This document shows, one piece after another, positions 33,400 through 57,187 of a DNA stretch of 64,000 nucleotides. The position numbers and the translations under genes are program-made. How positions within the stretch are numbered: position 1 is the first letter of the stretch; each line of letters begins with the position of its first letter. The stretch covers positions 13,196,336 to 13,260,335 of the forward strand of contig CM040091.1 of the NCBI GenBank assembly GCA_022496805.1, given 5' to 3'. This DNA comes from Pohlia nutans (taxonomy: Eukaryota > Streptophyta > Bryopsida > Bryales > Mniaceae). The notes under the pieces are model-generated. The model saw only the letters and a list, made by a program, of their open reading frames with translations, was not told where the DNA came from and ran no database searches.

Positions 33400-33936
33400 T
33401 AAGCACTGAACGGGCGTTGGGTCACTTTGTGGCCGAGAGCGGTGAAGGGGCTTCCCCAGTGAGCTGACGTGTCACTCTTTCGCATCCAGCTGGACCCCCT
33501 TCGCAACGCCACCTCGTCATCGCCCTAAGATACCAAGCACTCTCTCTTTCTCCCTTCGTCTCTTCTCTCCCTTCTCTCTCTCTCTCGTTCACCGACGACC
33601 ACCATCTTCACAGCCAATTCCTCTTCCCTAACGTACTTCTTTTCCCCGCTCACATTCTTCCTCCCGCATGGGAATCCCCGCCCGCCCCGGCGTCCCGCAC
33701 ACGGTCGTTTTTTCCGCTTGAAATATGGTGAAGCGGCCAATTGGCGACGTTAGTTTTGCCCTGCAGTGCCACACCTAGGGTTGCGTAGACCGCAGGGTTT
33801 GGTCGGCTAGGGTTCGGGCGTGGATGGAAAAGGTGGAGTGAGCAGCTTTCCAGAAGATTGCGATCGGTGGCGTTGGATTTGAGCAAAGAGTTCTTCCTCG
33901 ATCTGTTAGGTTTTGCGTGAATTGGCGCACGCGATC
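33400..33936 (+). promoter_or_regulatory. Promoter and CT-rich 5' leader of the UBP12/13-like gene
   Basis: The base composition rises sharply in GC. A CT-rich tract (33537-33590, with CTCTCTCTCTCT) resembles the Y-patch or GAGA-type elements common in plant core promoters and leaders. The transcription start is not determinable. The first in-frame ATG of the gene is at 33937. Confidence 0.45.
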
Positions 33937-45274
<11,338 letters not shown>

Positions 45275-46194
45275 GGAGTCGATTAATAAACCGAGAACGT
45301 GCGAGGAAGACGTGGATTGGAGAGCATGAAACCAATTTGAGGATTCTGCCCCTGCTACTTATAGGTTTTCCCGTACTACGTTGATATGGTATTGATATGT
45401 ATTTACTGGAGAGGGTCTAGGAGGAGTTGGTATCACGTGAAGGGTATTTTTTTGAATGCCCAGTCCATGCTCTGTTTAGTTGGATGCAGGTTTTTTAAAG
45501 CCAGGCAGTGCTTATGCCTTCACTTAAGTTAGAGGAGGGAGGGGGTTAAAGTGCGGGGGGTGTATTAATGGTTGTATAGAGAGAGATGTACCTATGATCT
45601 TTTCAGACGGTGACAGATTTTCATAAGTTGCTATTTTTTTTTTGTTGCTGCATGGGTTTGTTTTTAGTGGCCAATGCATGCTCTACTGAGCCGATTCAAG
45701 AATTGATGCCAGGTACTAGAGCTGTCTGTCTGGACAGATTTGTGCCCGGTTGTACATTGACGTATTCAGTCGTATGAATGAAACATATTCACCTTTGAGA
45801 CTTGGTCAATCAGGTTTGCATTGGGTGTACAGTATGTGGAGCGAAACTATACAAAGCCATTTATTATACACTCTGACCTCCTTTTTGTCACAATCTCTTT
45901 TCACATTCTGGTATCTGTATGTTGTGTATGCATTTGATTGGAGACTTCACACTTCACATTCTCATCTGAAGGTGTGACATTAAGGAGTTCTGAGAGCATG
46001 CCCAACAGTTACCTCAATTTTGACATTAGCGGAGTTTTCCTGGTTGCCTTGAAATATGTGGTTACCGAAAAGTCTTCTCAAGTCAGATTGGGTCCTTGAC
46101 TTTTAGCAAAAATACTAGGAAGGCCCACTTTCCATTACAGCCTGATTGTTGCCACGTGGGAATCTGAGTGGACGAAGGCCCACTTTCCATTAAG
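45275..46194 (+). other. 3' flank of the UBP12/13-like gene
   Basis: This is the probable 3' UTR and downstream spacer. No gene is supported; the short open frame at 45750-45977 lacks motifs. Confidence 0.4.
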
Positions 46195-46328
46195 GTAACT
46201 ATACCTAAAAGGGAGCATTTACCATAAAGCGTGCGTATCTATTACATTGTGACATTTTTGCTGTGAAATGTCACATTGCAATAGATATGCACGCTTTAAG
46301 GTAAATGTTCCCTTTTGGGTATAGTTAC
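46195..46328. mobile_element. 134-bp foldback MITE
   Basis: The left arm begins GTAACTATACCTAAAAGGGA and is mirrored by the right arm ending TCCCTTTTGGGTATAGTTAC after a loop of a few bases. The arms are about 60 bp with few mismatches. It is non-coding. Confidence 0.8.
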
Positions 46329-46379
46329 TTTACATAACATTCAGTAGCGTTTGTGATTGCTGCCACCCTTCAGCAGATT

Positions 46380-46440
46380 GATGTAGAATATCCCACATCA
46401 TTTCATCCTCCTAATGAAATGATGTGGGATATTCCACATC
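46380..46440. repeat. 61-bp near-perfect hairpin
   Basis: The 27-bp arms (starting GATGTAGAATATCCCACATC) pair with one mismatch around a 7-base loop (CCTCCTA). It could be a tiny foldback element. Confidence 0.8.
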
Positions 46441-46515
46441 AAATCAGTAGCTATGGGGGCACGTGGTGTTAAGCAAGAGCAATCAACCATGGTGAACAAC
46501 AATTGAAAGATTCAA

Positions 46516-46597
46516 TCACAATTCAACAATGTTTTGTAATTGTTTATTTGATTCATTCACAATTCAACAATGTTTTGTAATTGTTTATTCGATTCCG
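46516..46597 (+). repeat. 41-bp tandem duplication
   Basis: The unit TCACAATTCAACAATGTTTT followed by GTAATTGTTTATTTGATTCAT occurs twice in tandem, with the repeat starting at 46516 and 46557. Confidence 0.85.
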
Positions 46598-47028
46598 TAG
46601 TTCATTCAATTAAAAATCATTGGTCAATCTATATATAATGGTGACTGAATCTAAAAGGCAGTCTCTTCAAAGGCTATTGAATGTTATGTATGACTCAATT
46701 GTTGGCGAGACTCAAACTTCAGAAGTTTCAATAAATAGGATTGTATGAATTCGGCAAATTGGGCCCAATGACTTCATACTTGGGTTTCACCCAAACTTCT
46801 CCTCATCCTATGTGGCAATTTACGCAACTCAAATTTGGCGCCAAAATTTTGATAAGGAAACTAGATAAGTTAATTCTTTATTGACCCAATTCAACAAACT
46901 TCAAATACACCCACATCGTTGAATCTCATGCATCTCTACTACCTATACGATCATTCGACCTAATTACTTGTCAATTGGGTTGGGGCCAACATTTGAGTTC
47001 AGTTGGGCCGTGATGCAAAGTGGTCCTA
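46598..47028. other. AT-rich spacer
   Basis: No gene or clear repeat is seen. Confidence 0.4.
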
Positions 47029-47680
47029 TTAACCCTTAAATACTCAAACAACCATTTTCTGGTCGTTGTCTAAATTTGATGGATTGCCCAAAATATAAAG
47101 AACGTGTTTTTGAAAAAATAAAAATATCATCAAGTACTACACAAAGTCTACTTTTCAACGCAATTTGAATTGTGTCAATTTGTGTTAAACTCCACGTGGG
47201 AGAATTTTTCAAAGTGGAATACCTCAACATTGTCTTCATGTTGTAAATTTTGATATTTGAGGAAAGTAATGATGTTCCCTCCATCATTTCTTTTGCTTTT
47301 TTGAAGTTTGCAATAGATGAACCAACTTTATCTAATCTTGCTAAATTTTAAACTCTGAAAACGAAAATTAAAATTACACAAAATTTCACAAATTACGTGT
47401 AATTTTCAAATTGCTTTTAAATTCATTTAAACTCTGAGAACGAAAATTACAAATTGTGTAATTTCACAAATTTTAAACTCTGAAAACGCAAATTTGTGTA
47501 ATTTTCATTCATTAAAAAAATATATCTAAAGTTATTTTTGAAAGTTTGACCATGCATATAATTTGTAGAGATGATGTGTTGTATTTAGTTTATTGAAGGA
47601 AACTTCATCAATCATATGGAAGGCACATATTATAACACATCTATGTTTTGTCCAATATCCCTTGGGCTTTTAGGGGTTAA
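47029..47680 (+). mobile_element. piggyBac-like MITE (652 bp)
   Basis: TTAA at 47029-47032 is followed by CCCTTAAATACTC; the right end GGGCTTTTAGGGG is followed by TTAA at 47677-47680. An inverted diverged copy lies at 31985-32536 and a related copy at 51541-52088. It contains an internal direct repeat of AAACTCTGAAAACG.AAATT near 47352 and 47470. Confidence 0.75.
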
Positions 47681-48378
47681 TGTTTAGATTCTACGCTTAT
47701 TTTTGTTGTATTGAAGTCCTTATCTACTTTGGCCTAATTTAACCCATTAACCCCCGAATGACCAGAAGAACACATTGTGTTCTAGAGTAATTTCATTATT
47801 TTAATAACTTTATGGATTCTATAATTTTGACTCAATGTTAATTAGAGAAAAGTGATTGTCCGTTACGAGAACACAAAAATCTTTAAAGATGTGGAAATAT
47901 GTTGATTGATCCACCGGGAAAAAACTAAAAGGTCAAAACAAGTGAATTTGGGACATGGTAGTTGGAGAGGTTGATGACTTTGGGGGCGTTTTCACATTAC
48001 TAGGACGTCAAACTTGATAAAAAAAAAAGTGTACAATATGTAAAATATTTCTCATTATTGCGTCATTAACACTATATAATAATTATGGAATATGTTCACA
48101 TATACAAAATGGAATCTTTTCATAATATTTGGAATCTTTTATACATTTTTATATTATTTTGGAACATTTTGGAACATTTTTGAAATATTCCTTTTGGAAA
48201 TCTTTTTACATTTTATGCAATGTAACAATTAATAACAATTACAAACATCAGTTCAACTAGGCACCAACTAGTCGCTTTACCAAAACATAAATCTAAGGTT
48301 TTGCCTCGATGGCCTTGTTGTTGTCCATGCATGTTCAAGCAGCAGTCCCCATGTTCTTTACTTTCACTGAACCGGGGC
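47681..48378. other. AT-rich spacer, possible further MITE
   Basis: TTAACCCCCGAATGACCAG at 47748 resembles a piggyBac-like left end, but the matching right end before 48379 is weak (ACCGGGGCTTAA). No gene is seen. Confidence 0.35.
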
Positions 48379-48956
48379 TTAACCCCTAAATGTCTTCACC
48401 TATGTCCAGTTTAGGCAGTTTTGCAAAGATGCATTATAAAATGAAATTAATATGAATATTTAGAACTTGATGTATGAATAAAAGTTATACATTTTTAATT
48501 TTAGATTCTATCTATACGGTTAGATCTATGACTGCTATCACTAATCTTTTTTTTATAAATTTTGAAACATGAAATAAAAAATTATTTTGTAATTGAATTA
48601 CGAATAAGATATTGACAATGTGTGGATGAAATTTGTTGTGATGGGTTATAATGTAGTACTTTAGGTGTAGTGATTTTTGGAGTTTTTTTGGATGCTTGAT
48701 TTTAATAGTTTTTTTCTTCAAGAACACTTTTAGACCAAAATCTTCAAGATTTTTGGTGAAACACTACAACACAAAATGAGGCATAATTTTTTCAAAAATT
48801 ATTTCCTTTTCGATCGAATCACACATACATGAAGCTAACTTCCCATAAAAAATTCAGTAAAAAAATCACACCACAAAAAGTGCATGACAGATGAGAAAAT
48901 ACGGATGAAATCTGTACATCAGGCCAAAAACGTCTGCTTGGGCAGTTAGGGGTTAA
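48379..48956 (+). mobile_element. piggyBac-like MITE (578 bp)
   Basis: It starts TTAACCCCTAAATGTCTTC and ends GGCAGTTAGGGGTTAA. It is the best-preserved member of the family that also occurs at 44395-44935 and, interrupted, around 31690-33345. Confidence 0.8.
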
Positions 48957-49568
48957 AGTGAGAAACATGTCTATTGCAGATCATTCGCCATTGATGAATG
49001 ATCGCCCGAATGAGCTCCATTCCGCAAGTGGGGACCAGTGGAATGTTCAGTTGGTAAACAGACAAATGGATCAAATAACTTAGGTGCAAGCTTAGGTGAT
49101 ATTTTTTCATCCGTCACGATTCTTATTCATCCATCATCCAACTTTGAGTTTACCTCTGTTACCTCTGTTGGAGGAATTCATTTCTGCACTCGGGAGTCGA
49201 TGTTCGGAGCTTGTGGCATGGGCTCCTAAAGACCAATCGTCGATTGTAACTTCCTCACCGTTGTTAGAACTGGGTTCACAGTACTCCAACTCTGGTAAGT
49301 CGAACTCTGGTACGTCGAGGTTCATTGAACCATCTAGGTTAATTTCAAATTTGAGGTAAAAAACTAAATAATGTAAAAGATAAAAAGTAAAATATTGTGA
49401 AAGGTATAAATATAATAGAATGTAAAAGCACTAATATTGCACCTATAAATAAGTTAAAGACGACTACAAGATATATAATTTGCATTTATTATTTTGAGTA
49501 TCTTAACGTTGCAAATATTCTAGTACCATTAATATTGCAAATATCCATGGCAATTTAGCGCTATTCAA
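48957..49568. other. Spacer upstream of the cyclin H copy
   Basis: No gene is recognised. A small duplication (AACTCTGGTA.GTCGA) lies near 49290. A minus-strand open frame (49134-49325) is acidic but has no family motif. Confidence 0.4.
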
Positions 49569-50440
49569 AAGCTATGGATCATTAGCCCTTTGGAATTGAG
49601 AAATAAGTACCAAAATGCAAATCAAAGGGCTGTAGATGCGCTACAAGCTTATGGCTCAGTCAAGTTATTATTGACAACGAGGGACGTTTGACTTATCCTA
49701 GTGATCATGCAAATGTAAAGGCAAGACAAAGGCGTGTCCCCAAGCATCTTTCTATTAAGGAGGAACTCCTTCTTCGAAAGTTTTATGAGGGCAAAATACG
49801 AGAAATTTGTGAGGCCTTCCAATTCCCTCACGTAGTTCAAGCAACCTCGATTATGCTCTTCAAGAAATTCTATCAAAAATGGTCCGTTATGGAGCACGAA
49901 CCTAAGAGGATTGCGCTGGTATGTGCGTATTTGGGTAGCCGTGTAGAAGGCCTCCGTACGACACCTGAAGAATTTGGAGCGTGTCAACAAATAGACCCAG
50001 AAATTTTGAAAGATTATGAATTCCTTGTGTTAGAAAGTTTGGATTATAATCTCATGGTATACACTCCTTTCGTTGCTATTCGAGGTTTTGTTTATTTGCT
50101 AGAGTCCTTTGTGCAAGGGACAACCTTGGCAAAAGAACAAGCTTCAGAAAAATTGCTCAAATTGGCAACATCTCGAGCTGATAAGATGATGCTTACAAGT
50201 GCCCCTCTCCATTATCCTTCGGGTCAGTTGGCATTAGTTGCACTCCGCATGGCTAACAAAGATGAGCCCACGGTGGACTTTGAAGGATTTCTTCAAACTT
50301 TACCAAATGAAGATCAATATTTGGAACTAATTGCCAATCTTGATGCCATTGAACAATTAGTTGGAGTAGAGGGTGAAGAACCTTCAGAGACTAAATTGCG
50401 CCGCATTGATCTCAAGCTTAGGCGTTGTCTACAACAATGA
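49569..50440 (+). pseudogene. Intronless cyclin H copy with an N-terminal frameshift
   Basis: The main open frame (about 49688-50440) matches plant cyclin H, the CAK/TFIIH partner of CDKD kinases. Landmarks are GRLTYPSDHAN, then LLRKFYEGKIREICEAFQFP, VVQATSIMLFKKFYQKWSVM, LDYNLMVYTPF and LHYPSGQLALVALRMAN, ending KLRRCLQQ. Upstream, in another frame, 49569-49680 reads KLWIISPLELRNKYQNANQR then AVDALQAYG, the expected N-terminal helix. The two parts are joined in cyclin H, so a 1-2 base indel near 49665-49680 separates them. No ATG opens the main frame before about codon 57. Plant cyclin H genes normally have introns; none interrupt the roughly 870 bp seen here, which suggests a retrocopy. It could still make a truncated protein, but pseudogene is the likelier reading. 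Confidence 0.8.
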
Positions 50441-51540
50441 AAAATATATGTAGCAACTTGTGAAGACCAACTTGTTCAATAAATGCATTATAAATCTCAC
50501 TTTGATAATAAATACTATAAATTTGGCGGTTTATCTTCATTAGCCTTAAAAAAAATTCCAAAACCTCTAAACGTCCTCAGTCGAAAAACAACATTTTAGA
50601 TGAAGGGCTAAAACTCTGAAGAACCATTATAATCTCTTCATTTGAAGTTCGTTTTGGACGAAATTTGCTGGGTTGAATCACAAATCAAGGCTAGTTCGTG
50701 TAAAATAACTGAAAATTTCATCCAAGATGGTATGAATTCATGGCATGCATTTCAGTGAAGGCAACTTTTGTTTTAGGGTTTTCAAACATGGGGCATGTTT
50801 TAATATTGCAAGCCAATTATGTGAAATCAAGACTAGCTTTTCATGAATTTTATTTACATTAATATATAATCATTACTCCTACACGTCCATAACTATTTTA
50901 GCCTAAAAACACAATTCCTTTAAAAGCGTCACAGATCAAAATGAAGGGAAGCAATTTAGATGTCAATTGTACAATTTTGTAATAAACTTATTTTTAGGTC
51001 ATGTGGATCTAATTTTTAAGCCATAAGGCCTCATAGATTGCCAAATAATTACGTATCAGTACTCAATAAAGTTTACAAAATTCTATCATTTTCACTTTGA
51101 AGTAGAAATACTACCAACAAACCAATTGCAATAAAAAAATCACCAACTTGGAAGTTGTTCACCTTCATTTCAATAACACTCTTGTACCAAAAACCATTAC
51201 TAGAAAAAATTCTTGACTCAAATAATAGCCTTCAAATGGTGAAAATCGCCCCAAATCTCACAACGGAAAAATAGTCCAAAGTTGGACTCCTTGCACTAAA
51301 ATGCATGCCACGTCCTCCAAACATCTTGGATTGGACTAAGTTGTTTACCACAAATATTAGACTTGAATCAAAATGCAACCCAACAAATAAAGTTGAAATC
51401 CAACAGTGGATATAAAAGATATAGTTCCTCAAAAGCATGCATATTTTCACTTTTTTTGAGTGTAGAAACATCATTGCAAATCCAACACCAAAAATATTTG
51501 GATCATAGATCGTCCAACTAGAAAGTTGTTGGTATTCATC
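50441..51540. other. AT-rich spacer
   Basis: No gene is seen. GGGCATGTTTTAATATTGCA at about 50791 recurs inverted near 52153 (AAAACATGCCCCATGTTTGA). This suggests an older repeat pair, or one long element whose interior received the MITE at 51541. Confidence 0.4.
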
Positions 51541-52088
51541 TTAACCCCTAAGTGACGGATCAACCATTTTATGGTCTCTGCCCTTCTTTTATGGGTTGCC
51601 CGAGACAAAAAAAACATTTTTATAGAAAATAAAAAATATTTTCAAATAGGGAATCAATTCTACTTTCCAACCCAATTTGAATCATATCAATCCAAGTTAC
51701 ACTCCACCCAAGAGAAATTTTCAAAGACAAACACTTCTGCATTGTCTAGTGTTAGAAAACTTACTATTTGGGGAAAGTAATGATGTTCTCTCCTTTGAAT
51801 TTTTTTCTTTTTTTCATTTTAAAATAGAATTTCTAATTTTAACAAATCATAAAAAAATTCAAATTCTAAAAATAAAATTTGTAATTCTGATAAATATTTG
51901 AAGTTAAATGCTTCTAAATTCATTATGAAAAGACAAAAAGCTATTTTTTGAAATTTGACTGTATGGATAATTACTAAACGTCAAGCTCCTCATTTTTTCT
52001 TTTGGACCAAATTTCAACAATGTTGAAGAAGTAATTTTTTATAACACATTTATGTTTTGCCCTTACCCCCTCGTCATTTAGGGGTTAA
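51541..52088 (+). mobile_element. piggyBac-like MITE (548 bp)
   Basis: It starts TTAACCCCTAAGTGACGGAT and ends CTCGTCATTTAGGGGTTAA; TTAA borders both ends. It is internally related to 47029-47680 (AATGATGTTCTCTCC near 51780; AACACATTTATGTTTTGCCC near the right end). Confidence 0.8.
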
Positions 52089-52635
52089 GATCATACCTAT
52101 GTAAAAAAAAATTATGAAAAATCAATTTTGATTTCACATAGTTGGCTTGCATTGTAAAACATGCCCCATGTTTGAACACCCTAGAACAAAAATTGCCTTC
52201 ACAAAAATGCATGCTAAAAAATCATAATGTAAGGTGCTCAATAATGGCTCAATTTTCAGCAGGAGAAATTTGTAGTAAAGTTAACAGTGTGAGCAATTTT
52301 TGTGTATGGGTAAAGTAAGTGGAAGGATAGACCAAGTGGAATTATCAATTTTGGATTCTCCTACAATTTGCTATGAATTTTCGAAGGTGAATTTATAAGT
52401 ATTTCTAGAATGGTGTTCTAAAATGGCATCCTATAATGTCCGCTGTGAGTACATGGTACTGTCGATTGCAAAACTATTATGTACCTGTGGATGAAGAAGC
52501 CTAGAGCTTCATTATTAGTACTACTCCATTTTAGAGCACTCTACCTTAACATCTTCGGATGAATCTACAATTTTTACCGGATGAACTAGAATTCATTTTC
52601 TGTTCATCCAAGATAACCCGCAAACATTGTGGTGC
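52089..52635. other. Spacer
   Basis: No gene is seen. It begins with the inverted partner of the sequence near 50791 and continues as AT-rich DNA. Confidence 0.35.
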
Positions 52636-52732
52636 CGACATCGAGGTGCGGACATCGTAGTGTCAACATCGAGGTGCGGACATCGAGGTGCCGACATCGT
52701 GGTGCTGACATCGAGGTGCCGACATCGTCGTT
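52636..52732 (+). repeat. 15-bp minisatellite
   Basis: About six copies of GACATCGAGGTGCCG and variants lie in tandem. The repeat gives false open frames on the minus strand. Confidence 0.85.
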
Positions 52733-53189
52733 CCTTTCACCCCCCTCCTTAATATAACCAGCCATTTGCATCGGCATCGGCATCGTCGCCTCGATCGCCA
52801 AGGTAGCGAATCCGCCATAGCCACCTCCTCAATCTCATACATAAAAGCTCCGCTGCATTATTGCTGTAGGTACTCACTCAACAACAGCCAACTTGCTTTG
52901 TGCAGGGAGCAACAATTGAGGCGGATTCCTTCATTTTCTTCATTGCGATAGAAGGCCATAGCTCCAAAAGGTTTCATAACAATTGAGACTGATGTTATAT
53001 TGAACGCATTTGAATCAAGTTGAAAGGAGGTTTCATTAACTGAGCAAATTTTGCAATCTCGTTTCCAAACCTGCCGCTTGATTCAGAAATATATATTGCT
53101 TTGCAGCTGGGGAGCAATACAATGGAGGTAATTATTTGCAGCTACACACGAATTGAGGAACCATACTCAGTTCAAAAATTAGTGAGAAT

Positions 53190-53434
53190 TCGGATTCAAA
53201 TCCGGAGTCTAAGATAGAGCGGAGATTGATTCAGGTGTACTGCCCATTGGACAATGCCTAGTACGAGGGACAAGTGACAGGTTACAATGCGAGTGAGGAA
53301 AAGCATGTTGTGCTTTATGACGATGGAAAACAAGAAAATGTTGATCTCGTACTAGAGACAGTGGAGTGCCGCTTTGGGATTGTGAAGACTCGCGACCTAA
53401 GCGTCGAAGAATTGAAGCAGCGATTTATAAAAAG
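53190..53434 (+). pseudogene. Tudor-domain protein fragment
   Basis: The plus frame reads VYCPLDNA, a stop, then YEGQVTGYNASEEKHVVLYD and DGKQENVDLVLETVE. This matches the Tudor-like module of plant chromatin proteins such as those with a VYWPLD..WYEG..YD....H.V.YDDG pattern. The stop TAG (53259-53261) sits at the conserved Trp. The continuation (DLSVEELKQRFIKSGV) runs into the duplicated deubiquitinase fragment. Confidence 0.65.
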
Positions 53435-53611
53435 TGGAGTGTAGCGAATTTTACCAAAATATCCGTGTGGAAGCACTATTCGTAGATATTTGTTGTCGGA
53501 GGCTACAAATGGTATAGGATTCGAGTGGTTCTTCTTGAGATTGCCACTAGATGTAGTGAATTAATTGCTACTACCTGTTGTTATTAGTTCAGTGATTACT
53601 TCTGAGTTCAA
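53435..53611 (+). pseudogene. Duplicated piece of UBP12/13-like exon 3 and intron 3
   Basis: This segment matches 34410-34590 with only scattered substitutions and one 3-base deletion. It covers the MATH-domain part (SVANFTKISV) plus intron 3 sequence (TAGTGAATTAATTGCTACTA). Because intron sequence is included, the duplication was at DNA level. The coding part now contains a TAG in place of GAG. It is fused directly to the Tudor fragment. Confidence 0.85.
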
Positions 53612-55175
53612 GGTAGGTACATCAAGGGTGTCACTTAAACACCTTACCGTGCCTCTGTTGGCGGACGTGCGCTGATCGAAGATGATTTTCGGCCTCCTTG
53701 ATTGCATGCCACTTTCATCTCCAAGTGCATGCCAGTCTCCTGCGCCGTCACTCTCTCTACGGCCAATTTCTCGAACCGCCGTAGATGTTTTCTCTCCAAC
53801 AACACTACGGGAGGCGTTTGAGTGGCTGTAAACACCACTTCTTTTTTCGTCGTCCTCGGACCCATCGCTATTGGAATTGTACAACCGTATTGTTCCTCCG
53901 CCATCCCTCGAGGTTTTCTCGGTTTTTTAGCGCACATACTGCACCGGAGATTTTATTGTCACGATCAAGGTCCTATTCTGTAGTATGGACATATCAACGG
54001 TGTCGGCGCCTTCACATCCTTGTTTCTTTCGCAAACTTATCCTCTATCTCCTACCCGGCTTTCTCGTTCTCTGATCAGGCATTAGTGTTGATGTGGTAAG
54101 CGCATTCTTCCGCTTCTTCGCCTTTGTGATCTATACTGTCTCCGAAGCACTGTGTCTTGCCGACGGATTCATGATCTTCGGTGGTTCTTCTGCAAATTTG
54201 ACAACACTTGCTTTCTTGTGCACTGACTCATTCCTCTAACTTCCCCCGGTTTCCAGTTACTATCGTGGGTCTTCCCTTCGGCTACGGAACTACGTCGTGC
54301 TAGCTGCTCTTGCAAAGGCGGATCCATATGCGTAGCCGCCTGTGCAGAAAGCACTGCCTCCATCACCTTCACTTGGAGGACGTTGTTCTTGTCATCATCA
54401 ACGGCAAGCTCGGACTCACGCCCTTTCTTACGCTTCGGAGCCTTTGAATGAACAACCTTCCGCTTCCCTCCTGTGCTCGCCTCCTTCATCCTACCGCAAC
54501 AATGTCAAACACTTTCTACACTCCCGCAATTGAAGCATAAATCACTAAACCCAAAAAATCTACACCCGCCCTCACTAGAAGATCCCTTACGGTGCGCTCA
54601 ATCCAGTTTTTCAGATCACAAAAATACTTCAAACGCCCTTCACTACAGCGGAGATATGAAGACAAATGACTTGAATGCGCCTGCTCTTCTCGCTACAGAA
54701 AACTCAAGAGCTCACGGAAACTGAAAAAAGACAAATGCAGGAGAGCGGAGGTAGGCAATACTAACGTTCAAGTAAAGGAGCTTTGCTTTTTGTCTACTCA
54801 GCTAGTCATGGTACAATATCATTCATCTTCTTACCTAGTCAAATCCAGGTACATCAATTATAATGTACTCATCGTTGATATTACAATGTGAAAAATTTGC
54901 ATCCAGGCTAATGTTAATTACTTCATGTTCAGTGTAGTTGACAAGATAGGATGGATTGGCATTTGTGACTAGCTAAATATATCACTGGGTGCATGCCACT
55001 CTTGAGCACTGTGGATGAAAAAAAGAACGTATTTATCATCCTATTTTGCATTACAGGTAAGCTATAATTTATACTTTTAAAAAAAAAGTTATTTGCTTTT
55101 CGATTGAACGACCCCTTGTTCAGTACCATCATGTTAATTTTTAGAATGTAATAGCATAACTGCAGACGTCTCAAA
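53612..55175. other. GC-richer region without a recognised gene
   Basis: Several overlapping frames are open on both strands, for example a Lys-rich minus frame at 54169-54489 starting KEASTGGKRKVVHSKAPKRK. No family motif is visible and the strands conflict. It may be part of the chimeric fragment next to it or an old gene. Confidence 0.35.
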
Positions 55176-56238
55176 ATGCTTGGGACCTACAAATCGGTTG
55201 AAGTAGAACAGTTTACCCCTGCGCTTCCCATGGCACTTCCCGTGACGATTCCACCGACTACAAGTACTCCTATACCACCAAGAAAACGGAGGAAAAAAAC
55301 TAGTGGAGTCCGTGGGGAATTACTGGACCGTCCACAATACAAGGTGTTTTGTCCTTGTTGCAAGTGTGCATTACATGAAAAACCAAAATTACGGCTTCTA
55401 TCCATTATGAAGGATCATATTCGGTTGCACAAGATCTCGGGGAGGTCACTCTTTGTATCTTTTGAGTATCATATGTGAACAAAGGATATTTAAAAGTACC
55501 CTAAAAAATAAAAATAATTCTTACTATAAATAGTAATATTTCAATAATATTCTCATTTTATTCTTGTAATGAATTGTGAGCATCCTATATTAATGTAAAC
55601 CATTTATAAAAATTATCTTCGGAGATTTATTTGGGCCCTATCTTTGTTCGCACGTTGTTATATAATATTTGGAAGTAACCTCCCTAAGCACAAGATCTCG
55701 AGTAGATACCAAGTTCTCTTTTTACTATTACCGTCTTTGTATTCCATTACTACTCATATACAATATTGACGTTGTTATTCATTAACAATAATATATGGTG
55801 TTTATCTTACATACTAGAAGAAATTAATATTGTACGGATATTTTCATGCATTAGAGTGTTGTATTATTCACTAGTATCAAAGCCTTTATTTAGAGTAACC
55901 CAAAAAATGAAGATTTCCCCACACTTTGTAAACAACCCATACAAGTAGAAGTTACAATATTTCACTATTCAAAAATCACCCCGAATGTATAGTACGACTA
56001 AGCTTCGACAACTTTGAAACTGTGCTATTCAAAGCAAGATTTTGGGTTAGTGTGATACGGCATCATGGACCGAATGTCACTATGCTCGTGGACAAGTGTG
56101 GTCTAAATCGAGTGAAAACCATAGTAGTATTGGGCGATGAAAAGCCTGAAGACAAACCTTTTGTTTTTCCAAAGGATGTAACTCAAGTTTTTTACGTCGA
56201 CGATCACTAGTAGAAATCTTGTCTTATGTGACAAGTCT

Positions 56239-57187
56239 TTAACCCCTAACTTTCTTTGAAGACCAAAACGGTCTTTTGCTATTTCGGGTAGCCTGGGTTT
56301 TTGGGTTAAAACTCATATTTTTTACTATAATTTTTACTGGGTGCTCCCTATACTACAAGGTGTATGTGAAAAAAATTGCAAAGTCAAATTCCAATTTTTG
56401 AGTTTTTTAACGCAAATTTTAGTTTTCAGGGTCTAGGCGGGCAGAAAAAAACTTTTTTATTTTCAAGATTTTTTTGAATTTTTTTTTGGTAATATGTTCA
56501 TAACCAAATTCCTACTCATGTTTCCAAGTGACCCAAGCCAAAACTTTTACAAGTTTTACAGGGGCAGCCTTCAAAATTTACAAGAGAAAGCTTCACAATT
56601 TATAGTAATTTAACAATTTTTTCTTTCAAAATTTGTCAAAATTTGAGATTTAAGAAATTTTTAAAAATAATTTCGCTTAAAAATAAAAAATTTATAGAGA
56701 TACCTACTTACCGTTCATTTTCCTCCTAAACCAAATGAAATTAACGTAATGCATGTTTTACCAAATCGTTGTTTTTGTACCTTCTTCTAGAATATAAATT
56801 GCATGAAGACTCAAACAGCCAAATGAGTCTCTAAAATTTTGCATGAGCGTACTCAACTTTGTTATCTACTTGGAAAAAAATACGGCCAAAATGTTTGGGG
56901 TAATAATGTTCAAGTCCCCCTTTGCACCGTGGAGACAATGCCTCCCGAGCAATGCCTAAAAAATCTTTTGCACAAACTTTGGATGTTACGATCTTGCAAA
57001 TGATAAACATCCAACGGTCAATTTTTGGAACAATAACTAAAAATAGGATTAGTTACAAGATCTTACGGTCGAAAGTCTAAAAACAATAAAAAAAAATTTG
57101 GTACACACTCCCGGGAGTGCATAGAGGTAGAAAATCGCAGTTTTGAGGTTTCAAGCTCCCAAAAACACAAGGAAATTTAGGGGTTAA
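56239..57187 (+). mobile_element. piggyBac-like MITE nested in the CACTA foldback
   Basis: It begins TTAACCCCTAACTTTCTTTG and ends GGAAATTTAGGGGTTAA. TTAA borders it at 56239-56242 and 57184-57187. It is about 0.95 kb and non-coding, and its interior differs from the other families in the window. Confidence 0.8.

Noticed and set aside
49134..49325. Acidic minus-strand open frame
   Set aside because: It is short, lies in repeat-rich spacer and has no recognisable domain.
53561..54489. Open frames on both strands
   Set aside because: Mutually incompatible frames, no motifs and no convincing splice structure. Left as an unassigned region.
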